Part shown: positions 46,636-58,020 of the stretch, piece after piece | Layout of the letters: every line of letters starts with the position of its first letter | Position numbering within the stretch: position 1 is the first letter of the stretch | DNA from: Fistularia commersonii | Taxonomy: Eukaryota > Chordata > Actinopteri > Syngnathiformes > Fistulariidae | Length of the DNA stretch: 64,000 bases | Assembly: GCA_037954325.1 (NCBI GenBank) | Contig: JBBMNZ010000019.1 | Span: forward strand, 15,177,001-15,241,000 | Direction: 5' to 3' | Notes under the pieces: generated by a model | What the model saw: the letters and a program-made list of their open reading frames with translations, nothing else | Database searches by the model: none | Told to the model about the DNA's origin: nothing | Made by a program: the position numbers and the translations under genes

Positions 46636-48711
46636 TATTTAAAACAGCCTAACTAGAAAGATGAAACATCTGGTGCATTTCTTTTAATTAAATTGTCAAT
46701 TTTGGGGGGCTCCATTCCTATCCCAGTGCCTTTTTGTGTACTTGAAACTCTGCCCCCTGCTCACACTTAGCTCAGGCTAGTCATAGCCGAGCCTTTTTTT
46801 TCATTCATCAATGACATTGGCTTCATTCCACTCTGTTTAAAATCTGTTTCAACATTGGCCAAACTCTAGCCTCTAATTATGGGAGTGGGGAAATGTCATG
46901 AAGAAAGACAGCTCCCTTTTAATAATGAGTTCTACGATTTGACATGGAAGGCTGTTCTGCCAAATTCTTGTTAAATAATGTATTCCTACATTTATCTCTT
47001 TACCCGGGCGGCTGGGGCTCAGTTGTTGGAGCAGGGGCCGCTCAAAATGCTGTTATGAGCTGAGACCATTTACCATGTACATAACGCTCTTTCTTAAATG
47101 TTATATTTACCTTTTACTTTTTATACTGGTGTATGCATTTGCTAAACTAAATTTATTCATTTACTTAATTCAATGCATTTATTTATTTATTTATTTATTT
47201 ATAGATTTGTCTATTTAGTTGATGTTTTTTCAACCATTAGTTTTTCTAAAAAGTCTATTTGATTAAAAGTATTTTTATCTGTCATTTTCTGGCGTATTTA
47301 TATCCACAGAGTTGCTAAATGATTAGCATTCTGAGTGAGGTTTGTCCTTTCGTACTCGCATCATCCGAGATCTCATTTACAATGTATCTATCGCAATAAA
47401 TTAAAATTTAAAACTCGTCAACTTTGTCAACTTCGTCAATCGTAAATCACGGTCTAAGACATGAGGAAACAAATGTCCTTTTTTTAAGTCTGAATAATTT
47501 TTTGACACAAAGATATTAGACCGTAATTTCCAGACTATAATCTGCTCCTTTTTTCACATGCCTTGAACACCGGCTTAAACAACAGCACGGCTAATTCATG
47601 GATTTTTTTGAAGATAATGAGCTTCATGCCACCAAAACATTTAGCCTCGTCACGTCGGACCAATTAAATTACTGTGAAATTCTGAGGCCTTTGTACGACA
47701 TTAATGGTTTTAATGCACAGGAGGAAGACAAAGATAGCGATCAGCTGGAGTAGGACAAAGCGGGGATAGAGAATGGATGGACGGTTGGACTTTTCCTTGT
47801 TTAATTTATTATTAATTTTCTCTTTTCAAACGGGCACTGTTTGAAAGAATCCATTTCCAGTTGGTATTTGCGGATGTTGTGTATGTATTTAATTAAAATT
47901 AAATTAAAAAAAAAAATTAAAAAGTGCAAATATCTGATGTTACAATGTGGACACCTGCGGCTTATAGACAAGTGCAGCCTATATATGTACAGATATATTT
48001 AATTGTTTATTTTTTGCTGGTGATGCTTATGTTCAGGTCCGCTCAATAGTCTAGAAATTTTGGTAAGCTGTTTTACTTTGGATTCTGACAGCAGGGGAAC
48101 GAGGGACCATGGACCTTCATTTCTAGGAACCATTTTAGCTCCCACTTCGAGGCTTTTTACAGTTCCCTTGGTATGACATAGGTGTTTGGTGATTGTTGGA
48201 ACTCATAACCATAGCCCATTACCCGATACTTCTAGCATACCATAGAACACCATTTTTAAATAATATCGTGCCCACTGGTCAGCTCAAATGGAGCGAAGAA
48301 AAGGTCCAAGCTCTCCTGGCCTGCTGCGCCTCAGAGAGGTTTCCAGGGCTCTCAGAGGAACATCGACATTTTGGCCAAATTTAGTCTGGGGTTGGCTAGT
48401 GGCTAACAGGGCTCTACATACGGTAAAGCAGTGCAGGGAGAGGATAAGCCCACTCTAACCATCTGGTCTGAGTGGTTATTATTCCATGAATGCTTCTACC
48501 TCCATGGTGTCTATGTCGTCTTCGTCTTCTTCGATGGTTTGTTTTTGAGTTTAGAACTGAAGGTGCAAATCACAGATACTTCCATCCAACCGGCCCTATC
48601 GGGTGCTTCCTGCCTGCCGAAATGCAGAGCAACAGTAAGAGGAGGCTGGAGGAGGCTACTTCCTGGGACGAAGTCCAAGCCGGACATGTCTTTGGATTTT
48701 ATGACTGAGAG
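46636..48711. other. Unassigned sequence
   Basis: An (ATTT)n tract lies at about 47176-47204. Nothing else is recognised in this 2-kb stretch. Confidence 0.4.
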
Positions 48712-48905
48712 TGGCTAGTAAGGGGCAACTGTGCCTTCCAATCCGAAAGTTGGCGGTCGGATTCCCTGCCCCTCCCAGGTGCAAACCAAAGTGCCCTCAG
48801 ATGAGACACTTAACCCCACTTTCTTCCCGGTGGACTGGTCAGCGCCATCTTTGGGCGAATGACTGGATGCTATTTAGTGTAAAGCACTTTGAAACTGCGA
48901 AAACC
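48712..48905 (+). mobile_element. SINE family S2
   Basis: Head GAGTGGCTAGTAAGGGGCAA, B-box-like GGCGGTCGGATTCCCTGCCC, then GTGCCCTCAGATGAGACACT, TAACCCCACTT and GTGTAAAGCACTTTGAAACT. The order is that of the common tRNA-derived percomorph SINE. The A box is weak. Confidence 0.7.
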
Positions 48906-48953
48906 ATAGATGTGCATATCGTTTTACTGGAGCGGAACAAATCAATCATTGCT

Positions 48954-49097
48954 GAATTAAGGATCTTTGTCACTGCAGCTCGGGAAGTTGTCCATGTGGG
49001 TATTTAGATCTGAAATATTCTTCAAGGCTGAAACCCGGGACAGATATCGATGGTCTACGTGCTGAGGGAATTGCCTGTATGACCTTTCTGTACAGTA
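48954..49097 (+). repeat. Unidentified 140-base repeat, copy A
   Basis: From TTAAGGATCTTTGT to ACCTTTCTGTACAGT it matches the reverse complement of 62006-62149 with about 11 differences in about 140 bases and no gaps, by my own alignment. Homology stops abruptly on both sides. It has no terminal inverted repeats, no polymerase III boxes and no tail. One frame on the minus strand stays open in both copies and ends in SDKDP or RDKDP followed by a stop, but differences fall at all codon positions. Confidence 0.75.
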
Positions 49098-49833
49098 TAT
49101 TAAAACCGTAAATGTGCGGACGTGAATTCTGCGTGGCCTAGAAACGGCGTAATTAACGCCGACAACAATAAATCCTGTAAAATGTTTATGTTCACTCCCG
49201 GCTTTGCTGACAGTCCACTTTTTTGTTGGGGTTTGACGCCGCGATCGATCAAAATAACCGCCGCCATATTTCATCTTCGTTGCCGGGATTCAAACAAATA
49301 TATTAGAGAGCGGTATCTCGGCCGCGGGGAAAAAACACATTGGATTCTCATGAGCGACGGCGCGCTGATCGAGCGCGATAGCGGCTCTGGGTGAATTTGG
49401 GCGCGTCAGATGAAAGCGGCACCAGAGTTTCATTGGGAGCAGCATATGGAGATTAATGGTATCAGCCTCCATTAGCCTCAGACGGCAGTGAGCCGTCCAC
49501 GACTACTACTCTCGAATCAAAGAGAGGTTGTCTGGACCGCCAATGTTTCGGTTTGATCTTGCAAAATCACGACTTGATCTCACTAAGACGCCTTAAATAC
49601 AAAGGGAAATGTTTTTATCCCCTCAAAGTCTCTTTGTTAACCAGAATTCTAGTCTATTTTTTCCTTTCTTTCTTTCTTTCTTTCTTTCCCTTCATTTTAC
49701 GTTCAGAATAATAAAACAATGCACGGAAGATATCTGTTATTATGGTGTTTATGATTCCAGGTCTCTGAAAGTACTATGCAAGTAAACTGAAATACCCTGG
49801 CCAAGTTGTGTGGCATTGATAATAAATAAATAG

Positions 49834-49835
<2 letters not shown>
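49098..49835. other. Unassigned, partly single-copy-looking
   Basis: 49110-49470 has balanced composition with many CG dinucleotides and no repeats. A (TTTC)n tract follows at about 49662-49688. No gene recognised. Confidence 0.4.
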
Positions 49836-49879
<44 letters not shown>

Positions 49880-49990
49880 GAAATTAATAAATTAATTTAA
49901 AAAAAAAATACAATCTTCATTTCCTTTCAGCTACTCCATTCAGGGGTGACCATAGTAAATGAGGGTCCTTTATTTAAACCTGTTTTCTCT
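49836..49990 (-). repeat. (AT)n tract and RTE LINE 3'-end stub
   Basis: (AT)n at about 49841-49875. Then, in the minus-strand sense, the RTE 3' end is seen as TCAGGGGTGACCATAGTAAA and TTCTCTATCCTCCTCTTTCA, comparable to AGGGGTCGCCACAGCAAA and TTCTCTGTATCCTCCCTCTC at 23515-23575. Confidence 0.55.
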
Positions 49991-50737
49991 ATCCTCCTCT
50001 TTCACTTGGAATAAAATAAAATTATATTTAAATAAAAAAATCAAATTAAATAAAAATATGAAGAGATAAAAATGGTTGAGCAAGAGCAAGGAAAATAAAG
50101 CCTTTGCATCTCTTATGCAAATAGAGCGTTTGTGCATTTGTGCAAAACTGTAGTTTTTGTGTGTGTTTGGGTTTGTATGTGTGTTTCTGTCAGTGTAACG
50201 TCCATTAATCATATTAGCAATGTGTTGAGCAGATCAGAGATATGAAACAGAGATGAGGTCCAAATGAATTACGAGTATTTGGATTGTCAATCCCTGCATG
50301 TCTCCTCAACCGAATCTGGATCCGAACCGAAATCTTTTATTTGACCTCGAATCACCAAAGTCAGGTGGGTCAAGCGTGTATTGTTATCAGAGTTCATTTT
50401 TGGGTATCAAGCTAACATCCATACAGAATGCACTTACTTGCACTTGAATAAAACAGGAAAAAGAACATTTTCGACTGTAATTCCGAAAGAATTCCCCAGC
50501 TATGGTGGCACTTCAAAAGCAAGGCAATTTACCCAAACTGGCTGAAAACATACCAAGGGACCAGAATCAGGAACACCAAATGAGTCTCCTGATCAGCACA
50601 CATTTACTGTTCATTTGGCGGAAGACGGAGACTTAATGCCGCCTTTAGGGACACCTGAGTGGTCCTTGAAGAAGCAGTAGAAACACCAGTGACAAAGATA
50701 GCCTGCAAGTCAAATAGTTTGACTTGTGGAATTCTAG
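49991..50737. other. Unassigned sequence
   Basis: Nothing recognised. Confidence 0.4.
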
Positions 50738-50890
50738 TACAGCAGAGCTTGGGCTTATGAACGCATCTGATCACCAACAAGTTGGCCTACGAACAGTTTT
50801 CCATCAACATTGGAATTGTGTTGCAAACAAGCCTGTAAGCATGAACACACAAACAAACAAACTCACGAGTTTCCTGCCTTGTTGCGTCGT

Positions 50891-50965
50891 AAGAATTTCA
50901 TTATAGGGGGAAATATGTTTCCGCACTGTACATATGACATTAAATGCTTTGAATCTTGAATCTTG
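50891..50965 (+). mobile_element. LINE 3' tail nested in the Tigger element
   Basis: AAGAATTTCATTATAGGGGG, GCACTGTACATATGACATTA, AATGCTTT and two GAATCTT units resemble the end of L2/CR1-type LINEs. The related Tigger copy at 33270-33705 lacks this stretch: its sequence runs directly from the GTTGTA word into GCATAGCGG, matching the two sides of the insertion here. Confidence 0.7.
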
Positions 50966-51069
50966 TAGCGTAGCGGCGTGCTCCTCAGTGTTGTTTACAT
51001 CATCCATCATTGTGTTCTCCTGTTAGAACCCTATTTTGTGCTTTTCTCAGTAAGCTAGCCTCATTGTGG

Positions 51070-51480
51070 CTCCCAAAAAGTTTAAAAGTTCTGGTGCTAG
51101 TGGTGTTAAGAAGAATTTAAGAATGACCTGAAGATCTGAAAAAGGAAATAATAGAATGAAATAATAGCTAAACGTGAGACTGATGTTCGTGTTAAAGATC
51201 TCGCTAATGGCTAAGTCAACCATATGTACAATCCTGAAGGACAAAGATGAGCTAAAGACGGTTGATCTGGCAAAAGGGGCGACTAAGTTAATGAAGGAAA
51301 TGTCTCAAGTCTTAGACGAAGGAGAAAAGTGGTTGTTGGTTTGAATGAAATACAGCTTGATGGAGATAATATTAGCATTAGCGAGGCTTTATTTTTGCTG
51401 ATTTAATAAAGGAAACGCCATGTACAAGTGTTTGCAAGAAGAAAAAGAAATCAGAAAACCAAAAACTCACTAATAATTGA
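51070..51480 (+). pseudogene. Tigger-type transposase remnant
   Basis: Starts with the MAPKK codons at about 51070. The reading needs several frame changes: a short N-terminal Lys/Ser-rich part, then RVKDLA and KSTICTILKDKDE (helix-turn-helix region of CENP-B type), then VLDEGEKWLLV, a stop, and a last piece with KGNAMYKCLQEEKE. About 130 codons of an original 400-600 are left. The DDE catalytic domain is missing. Confidence 0.7.
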
Positions 51481-51675
51481 GGTTAGATTGAATTCCTTTT
51501 TGTATTTTTGTCATAAATAAACTCATACAAAGTTGCTAAAGAGTGCAGGATATTTTCGGTGCTGGAGGTCGGCTCAATGGGATTTACATTGATTTCAATG
51601 GGTAACATTGATTCAGGTTGCCAACATTTTAGAGTTAAAGGACAAATTATATTCATAAGTCGAGCCTCTGCTGTA

Positions 51676-52255
51676 TTTGGCTGCAGACATAGGATCATTC
51701 ACAATCTCATTCACAATTCACATAGACGCACACAACTGTTGACACTCTCCCACACAGAAAGGCACACATTCGAATCAAACTGGGTTTTCCTCATGAAGGA
51801 GGCACGTATCTGTGGTCTTTACAGCTTTCTGTGCACAGCAGAGGTCTGACTGGAGGTTGGACCCTGATTCGGTCATCCCTAATTTTCACCAATTAGTGGA
51901 TTTCTGAGATTTTGCAGAAGCCTGGGCGCAGCAGAAGACGAAACCCTCGACTGCCTGCTTTGCTTGCAGTCTGTTGTCATTTGAATGACTGACTCCAATG
52001 AGTACTATACCTTTCCTATACCTTATCATTTCTAAAAATATCTATACGTTGTTTTATTAGCATTATTCATATGCTTTGACTGATTTTAGCAATAACCGCA
52101 AAAGTCCAATTCAAATGGTTTCAAGGCATCTTTTGCCGTCTTTTTTAAGGGGTTCCATGTTCTCCCTCAAGCCCTGTGAATATGAAGGTAAGAACTGAAC
52201 CCTGCCTCCCGATGGGATTGGCTCTTCCCACCTGCGACCCTGAAAGCAGGATAAT
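51676..52255. other. R1-like fragment and unassigned DNA
   Basis: 51690-51790 has CATTCACAATCTCATTCACA and CACATAGACGCACACAAC, an R1 piece in minus orientation. The rest is unassigned. Confidence 0.45.
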
Positions 52256-52475
52256 GGACGCCGTGGCGCAGGGGGTAGAGCAATCGTCTTTGAAACTGAA
52301 CATTCGTGGTTTTATTCCCGGGTCCTCCTAGTGTGTCGAAGTGTTGTTGAGCAAGACACTCAACCCCTAATTGTTCCCCTGACACTGGTGGACGGCAGCA
52401 TACTGCTCATGGTTCATCCATGATGGGTTAATTGCAGATAACGCAACTCCCCATGGGGATTAATAAAGGGTAAAT
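52256..52475 (+). mobile_element. tRNA-derived SINE, family S1, copy B
   Basis: The head GTGGCGCAGGGGGTAGAGCA contains an A box, and GTGGTTTTATTCCCGG is a degenerate B box about 50 bases on. Then come TTGAGCAAGACACTCAACCC, GACGGCAGCATACTGCTCAT and the tail GGGGATTAATAAAGGGTAAA. The tail shares GGGATTAATAAAG with the LINE at 37545-38165. The copy is complete by layout and diverged from copy A by many substitutions. Confidence 0.85.
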
Positions 52476-52945
52476 TATAAGCTGTATGGAAAATGAATGA
52501 ATGAATATATTAATCGATAATTTGCCTTGTTCTTCAGTATACAGCAATCAAATGTTTTCTAAAATGCCATCTTCGCTATAATGTTTTCCTTGTTTGCTCC
52601 GCTCCCAAAGCGCCACTTTCACCCAATTTTTTTATGAACTCCTCACAGCACTGCAGGAGCCGGGTTTACGACGCGTTCCATCACACCTCATAAACCAAAG
52701 CAAAAAGGAAAAAATAAAGGAAATTACACTCACATTAAAAAGGTCATGAGCCCATCGGGCAGAGCTGGAGCTGCTTTTCCCTCCGGGACCACTGTCTTAT
52801 AGTTTGGCTATGGCTTATCATTAGCACTAGGTTAGCTGTAGGCTTAATCCGCTGAGAAGACATCCCATGATGCACTTCTCTCATTTCCCCCGCTTCCTGT
52901 CTTATGTCCAAAAGCATGATAGTGACCTTGGATCAGCGATGCTTG
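52476..52945. other. Unassigned sequence
   Basis: Nothing recognised. 52900-52940 leads into the foldback relative. Confidence 0.4.
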
Positions 52946-53395
52946 GATTGCCAATCCAAGCTGAATATTGATCTTTTTTTGCGCGGTGGGAAAATCGTTC
53001 TTTTCATTTGGTTTTTAATTGTGTCATAAAATGGGGGACCTCATAAGTAAATGAAAATGCAATTTGGTTTATTGATGTATGAGTCAAAATATGCAGCTAT
53101 GCTCTCAAAAGCATTTCTTCTAATGCATTTCAGTTTTCAAATTTGACATTTTTAATTTAAATAAGATAAAAGTTTGACATTGTATGTTTTGAAAATGAAA
53201 TCTTAAATGTATTTTGCTTTTGATTTTGGAGTCACAGAATGAGCAGTGGGGAAGAAGAAAATGAAAATGTAGTTTGGATTACTTATTACTCATTTTAGTT
53301 ATGAGGCAACACTGCCATACACTGCCATCTTTTGAAAAGGAAAAAGCATTTCTGCCAACGCATTTTAATTCGAATTTTAATATCTATATGCTTCC
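52946..53395 (+). mobile_element. One-armed relative of the foldback-like element
   Basis: Begins at the near-palindrome TTGGATTGCCAATCCAAG. It aligns with 27850-28250 through GTCAAAATATGC, AATGCATTTCA, GAGTCACAGAATGAGCAGTG, GATTACTTATTA and GCATTTCTGC. Its end TCTATATGCTTCCAT matches the left arm of the foldback element in complement (TGGAAGCATATAGAC at 26952). The inner part of the larger element (27230-27740) is absent. Confidence 0.65.
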
Positions 53396-53876
53396 ATAAT
53401 CCAAGGGGGTTCAAGAGAAACTTTCTAATTGATGCATTGCTGCCCAGCAACTGATTTATATTGGAAATTACGGAACCTGCTACCTATATAAAAGGAGGGC
53501 CTGAAAAGGAAAAAGGTTTTTCCTCCATGGAATATGAATAATTATTCTGATTAAGGAAAAAAAAAAGTCAGATGAAAAGTGAGGAAGAAGTGATTTAAAT
53601 AAGCTGTTGAAATAGCATGCCAGTGGGACACCTGGCAAGGTGGAGGTGACGCTGGGCGCCATTGCCGTTGGTTTTACAGTTTACGATTCCACAGCTGCAG
53701 CTGCACCTACACTTTCTACCATTAGTAAGTGCCATCCTGTCACATATTTTGAGAAAACTTTGAAGGGAAGGGACAAGAATACATAACTGTATAGTATCCA
53801 CTCTGTCACGGTCCTTATACAGCACACACTTCACTCACCCAAATTGCTAATAGTGTCTCCTTGGCAACCACATAAC

Positions 53877-53917
<41 letters not shown>

Positions 53918-54238
53918 CATGTGTGTGTGTTTGTGTGTAGACTGTGTGCATTTATGTGTGTCTGCAAGTGTGTGTGCCATCATTATCATTTGCCTAGTGT
54001 TCTTCCCGCCTGGGTCCACTTTTTGTGTGTGTTAGTTTGTTTGTGTGAAGCCCACAGCATTTCCCAATGCTTCAGTTGCGCTGATAGAATCACACAAGTG
54101 TTATTTTGTATGTGTTTGTGTGTGTGTGTATGCGTGCACCAATTAGAGCCAATCTGTAGCAAACGACATATGACATCATAAAAGTTTATTGTCCTGTCAT
54201 TGACTGCCTAATAAGGGTGCATGCGTCTGTGTGAATTT
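53396..54238. other. Unassigned with (AT)n
   Basis: (AT)n of about 16 units at 53879-53910, followed by GTGT-rich sequence. Nothing else recognised. Confidence 0.5.
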
Positions 54239-54248
54239 GTGCGTGTGT

Positions 54249-54287
<39 letters not shown>
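54239..54287 (+). repeat. (GT)n microsatellite
   Basis: About 23 GT units with one GA interruption. Confidence 0.95.
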
Positions 54288-54289
<2 letters not shown>

Positions 54290-57200
54290 AGTCTTTGAAT
54301 AGATTATCACAGCTTTTTTGTCATTATTTGAGGTGGCACAAAAAAGGTAAAATACACACACAGTCTCTCACACACACACACACACAGTGAAACAAATTTG
54401 CAGAAAGGCAAAGTCGACTTTTGTTTCACCAAGTTTTACCACACATTACTTTCCCCTGATTGGCTGAACCTCTCCTCCGTTTAAGAGCCGCATCCAATCA
54501 TTTTCCTCTATTCAACCTTCTCGTCTCCACCCTCTCCTCCAGCCACAAACTTCCTCTTTGGTCTTCCTTTCCGCCTCCTGTCTGCCACCCAGACCTCCAC
54601 CACCGCCTCCCATTCACTCGTCCAAACCTTCTCAGCCCATCTGGTTCCACCTGATTGGCCGAAACCTCAAAAGAGACACACTTGCTGTCTCCATGCTGAG
54701 GATTTATTATTCAGGGTTTAGAGTTTAATCCCTTGGTTGTAAAAAAAAAAAGGAAAAAAAAAATGTTTGTTTAAAATACACACACAAACACACACACAAA
54801 CACATACACACAAGCATAACCTCACTAAGTAAGGCTGAGACTCTCTCTAAGGTCATTAGTGCGGTCGCGATGGTTACACAGTGCATCTGCTCTTCGCCCG
54901 CCGCTCGATCCACCACATTGGATTCCTGGAGATATCCGGATGCAGGAACATCCATTCTGATTGGTTCAGGGTGAGAACCTCAATGTGGTCACATGACTGA
55001 GCACAAAACGTCTATGAAGCTGGTGTGCGTTTAGAGGGAAAGTGTTTATTTTTGTTTTTTATTTTTTTCTTAAAAACAACTTCACACACATGATAGCGGT
55101 GTTATGCGTTTCATCACATCCATTGGTGGATCTATTCTCCAGGAGGTCTTCTTCACCTCCGCCGTCAAACTAGTGCAATCTCAAGATGAGGAGGTGCAGC
55201 GGAACAGTCGTCTTTTGCTGTAACAAGTTCACCATTGCTGTGATTTTATATCACTGATAATACCTTGGATAAGCAGATGCTACCACATGTATGCGGTATA
55301 AATGTGATTTTTTTATAAGTATTATATTGATTATTTTCATTGCAAATTATGAATTATCTCTGCATCTCCTAGCATAGCTTACATTCCGCATTGGTAGTGT
55401 GTTTGTATGAATTATACAGAAAGTGTTTCTAAGAGCGTGGGGAAAATTAATAATAAATTTTGGGGGGGTCATAAAGCTTTAGATTGAAAAATAAAATAAA
55501 AATACGACTTGGAGGATAATTGTTAATCACAGCTGATTCTGGAAGGTAACCTCCACCATAAACCAGAGACTAGTGACGTACCTAGACGTACCTTCCTTGT
55601 AGCTTCTGTAGCTACAGGGAACATCTTTGTGTTCATCTCTCCTCCCATTGGTGACTTCTGTGTCCTTTTGACCAGAAAAAATGTTAAAATTGTCTCGTCA
55701 GCTGTGGATTTACCAATTAATATACCGACGATATCAGTCGCCGTGGTCATCATTCCAAAAGTTGCTCCCCCTGACAGTTTGTGAGCAGTCGCCACTGGAA
55801 TAAATAGTTGTTGAAGTTGATGTTATTCGTTGGCATGAACCTGCTGACATAGTTCCTGTGTGTGTGTCTGTACATGCACAGTATACGTGCAAGACTGAGA
55901 GAAAAAGCACTAGAATGGGGGTGGTGAGCGCACATGACGTTCTTGCTGTGCCGCAGGATCCCGACTTAGAGTGGATTTAAGGAGCTATTCGGGAGCGAGC
56001 GGGGCTTTAGGTTTCTGATTGTCGGCCCAAATCTCACAACGGGACACTACAGAGACGATATTCTAAGATCAGGGCGAATAAGGAGACTCAGAGCTGGACA
56101 AGAGGGGGAAGGAAAAATAGGTGTTTGCCATGAGAAGGGGGAGGTGGAGGGAAAGTTTGGATTGCTCTCAAAGAAATCCACTCCATGATGGCGGGGAGGT
56201 GTGGAAAAAAGGAGCCGGGCGAGATTGAAGGGAAAAGAGAGATGGGGAGATGGATGGAAGTGAGAATAGAGGGGGAATGATTACAATGAGCAAAACAAAA
56301 TTAAACATCCGGACCCTTTTATTCATTTATCTTATATTTATATTTTATATCATAAAACCCATGTAAGAGAGGAATATATAGAAAATGAAAAACAAATAAA
56401 CAATGAAAAAATAAGCATGTCACTTAAAAGATATAACAATAGATAGACACATAAATTGAAATAAAATAAAACACAATTAAATTCCATTGAGTTAAATTAA
56501 TCTAAATAATCTTTATTAGCAAGGTAAAAAAAGGGTAACAGACCGTTTTTCTCATTCTTTTTCTTATTTTATCTATGAATGTATTACTATATTTTTTTTA
56601 TTATTAAAATAATATAAATATATATTATCTAAATAATTATCTAAATTATCATCATTTGCAAGATAAAAAGGTGCAATAGAAATAGAGTTTCCATTCTTCA
56701 TCTCCTCTGTATGTATTAGTGGTTTTAATTACTGTCATTATTATTATTGTTGTTGCTGTTGCTCTGGTACTAATGTTCATATCCACCTGTCTTTCAAATA
56801 TTTTGAAATTTCAAATTAATTTAATTTATTTATGCATTTATTTATCCACTCTGAAAGCGACGAGAAAAAAAGCAAGATAAAATAAACACAGTCTTTTGTT
56901 TTTCATCCGAAGATGGCTGGCAATGGATTGTTTTGTTTCACTTCATCTCTTGCGGCAGGAGATAAAAAGTGAGGCGCCTCTCCTGGCATTAAGTGAACTT
57001 CTGCATCCCTCATTATGGCCTCGCGCAGATATTTCCGGGGTCATCGCATCTGTTTACGAAACTTTCTAACCAGACACGACTTTCCCATTCGATTGATGTC
57101 TGTCTGCTCCGTTTAAGTCTTGCTTTGACACTTTCAGCAGCTGAGTGAGGTTTTTCCAGCCGTCTGGACACAAGCTGTAGCTCCTGGTCGCGAGCCGTTG

Positions 57201-57559
57201 CCCACACAGGGACCGTGGCTGCAAACAGGCAGGGACGTCGTGTCGAGCACTGACTTACGTTTGTATCCCACTTTTTTGAACTGTCATTTAAAAGAAGGGA
57301 AAGAAAAAAAATCTAAGATGAAAAGGAATTAGTCGAAAGAAAAGATCATGCCGTGTGTTGTCGGCAGCCTCCTCGTGGGGAAGCCGATTCACCGGAGTGA
57401 CACATCCCTCCTACATGTCAACGTTTTTTAAAGGCTGCCAGACGAACGCCAGCCTCTGACTTCGGTGACAGTCATCCAGATCAAGATCCAAATCTCAAAT
57501 GGCAGGTGTTTATTTATATATTTATTTCTTTTTCTTTTCTTTTTTTGGTTACAGTTATT
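54288..57559. other. Unassigned sequence with CA tracts
   Basis: CA tracts at about 54353-54386 and 54776-54813. 54500-54640 has CTCCACCCTCTCCTCCAGCC and TCCTCTTTGGTCTTCCTTTC, possibly a decayed RTE fragment on the minus strand. 55980-56290 is purine-rich on the plus strand. 56280-56880 is A+T-rich. 56930-57460 looks single copy. No gene recognised. Confidence 0.4.
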
Positions 57560-57716
57560 TTTTTTTTTGGCTTTTCTTCCAGCAGTCCCCACAGCAAATC
57601 ACCCTCCTATTTACCACTATTATTATTATTATTATTATTATTATTATCATCATTTTTATTCTTATTCTCATTATTAGTATTGTTATCATTATTATTATTT
57701 GTATCCTTCAGGGTCT
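57560..57716 (-). repeat. RTE 3'-end stub and (ATT)n tract
   Basis: TGGCTTTTCTTCCAGCAGTC and CCACAGCAAATCACCCTCCT match the minus-strand RTE end at 23500-23540. An (ATT)n tract follows at about 57617-57656 with degenerate continuation. Confidence 0.6.
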
Positions 57717-58020
57717 TCGAGGAACTCTTAATTGCCAGGGTGTGTAAATGAGAGGGGGAATATTGTATGTCTCTATATGGAGGTTAAATGGGAGGGTGAA
57801 CGGTTGCTTCTATATGATGTCTGAATGAGCAAGTGAATGTTTGAATGAAAGAGCGACTGGTTTCTTGTCTCTGAACGATGCTTGATTTTTTTATTTTTTT
57901 TTTGTATTTTTCTGTATGACATGTGAATGAGACAGTGAATAATAAGATCTGAATGAATGAATCCAGCCCAAATGTGACCCAAGGTGTGAGATAATGTGCT
58001 TCTTCATAAAATGAATGAGT
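57717..58020 (+). repeat. R1-derived degenerate repeats
   Basis: GTGTAAATGAGAGGGGGAAT, TGTATGTCTCTATATGG, AGCAAGTGAATGTTTGAATG and ACATGTGAATGAGACAGTGA are variants of the R1 end word spaced about 40-60 bases apart, so this is a short array like that at 34864-35145. Confidence 0.6.

Larger units (their letters stand above)
50738..51675 (+). mobile_element. Tigger/pogo-type element, decayed, copy 1
   Basis: The ends are inverted: TACAGCAGAGCTTGGGCTTA at the left and, as complement, TACAGCAGAGGCTCGACTTA at the right, with flanking TA. The internal frame starts MAPKK and shows pieces typical of the pogo/Tigger DNA-binding region (DVRVKDLA, STICTILKDKDE, a WLLV piece), separated by frameshifts and stops. 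The catalytic core is deleted. Tigger transposases resemble CENP-B and jerky proteins; that link is established knowledge. Confidence 0.85.

Noticed and set aside
52256..52330. Possible functional tRNA gene (A-box and B-box-like words)
   Set aside because: The sequence continues as a SINE body with a retroposon tail and has a second copy at 29156-29381; no acceptor-stem pairing was found.
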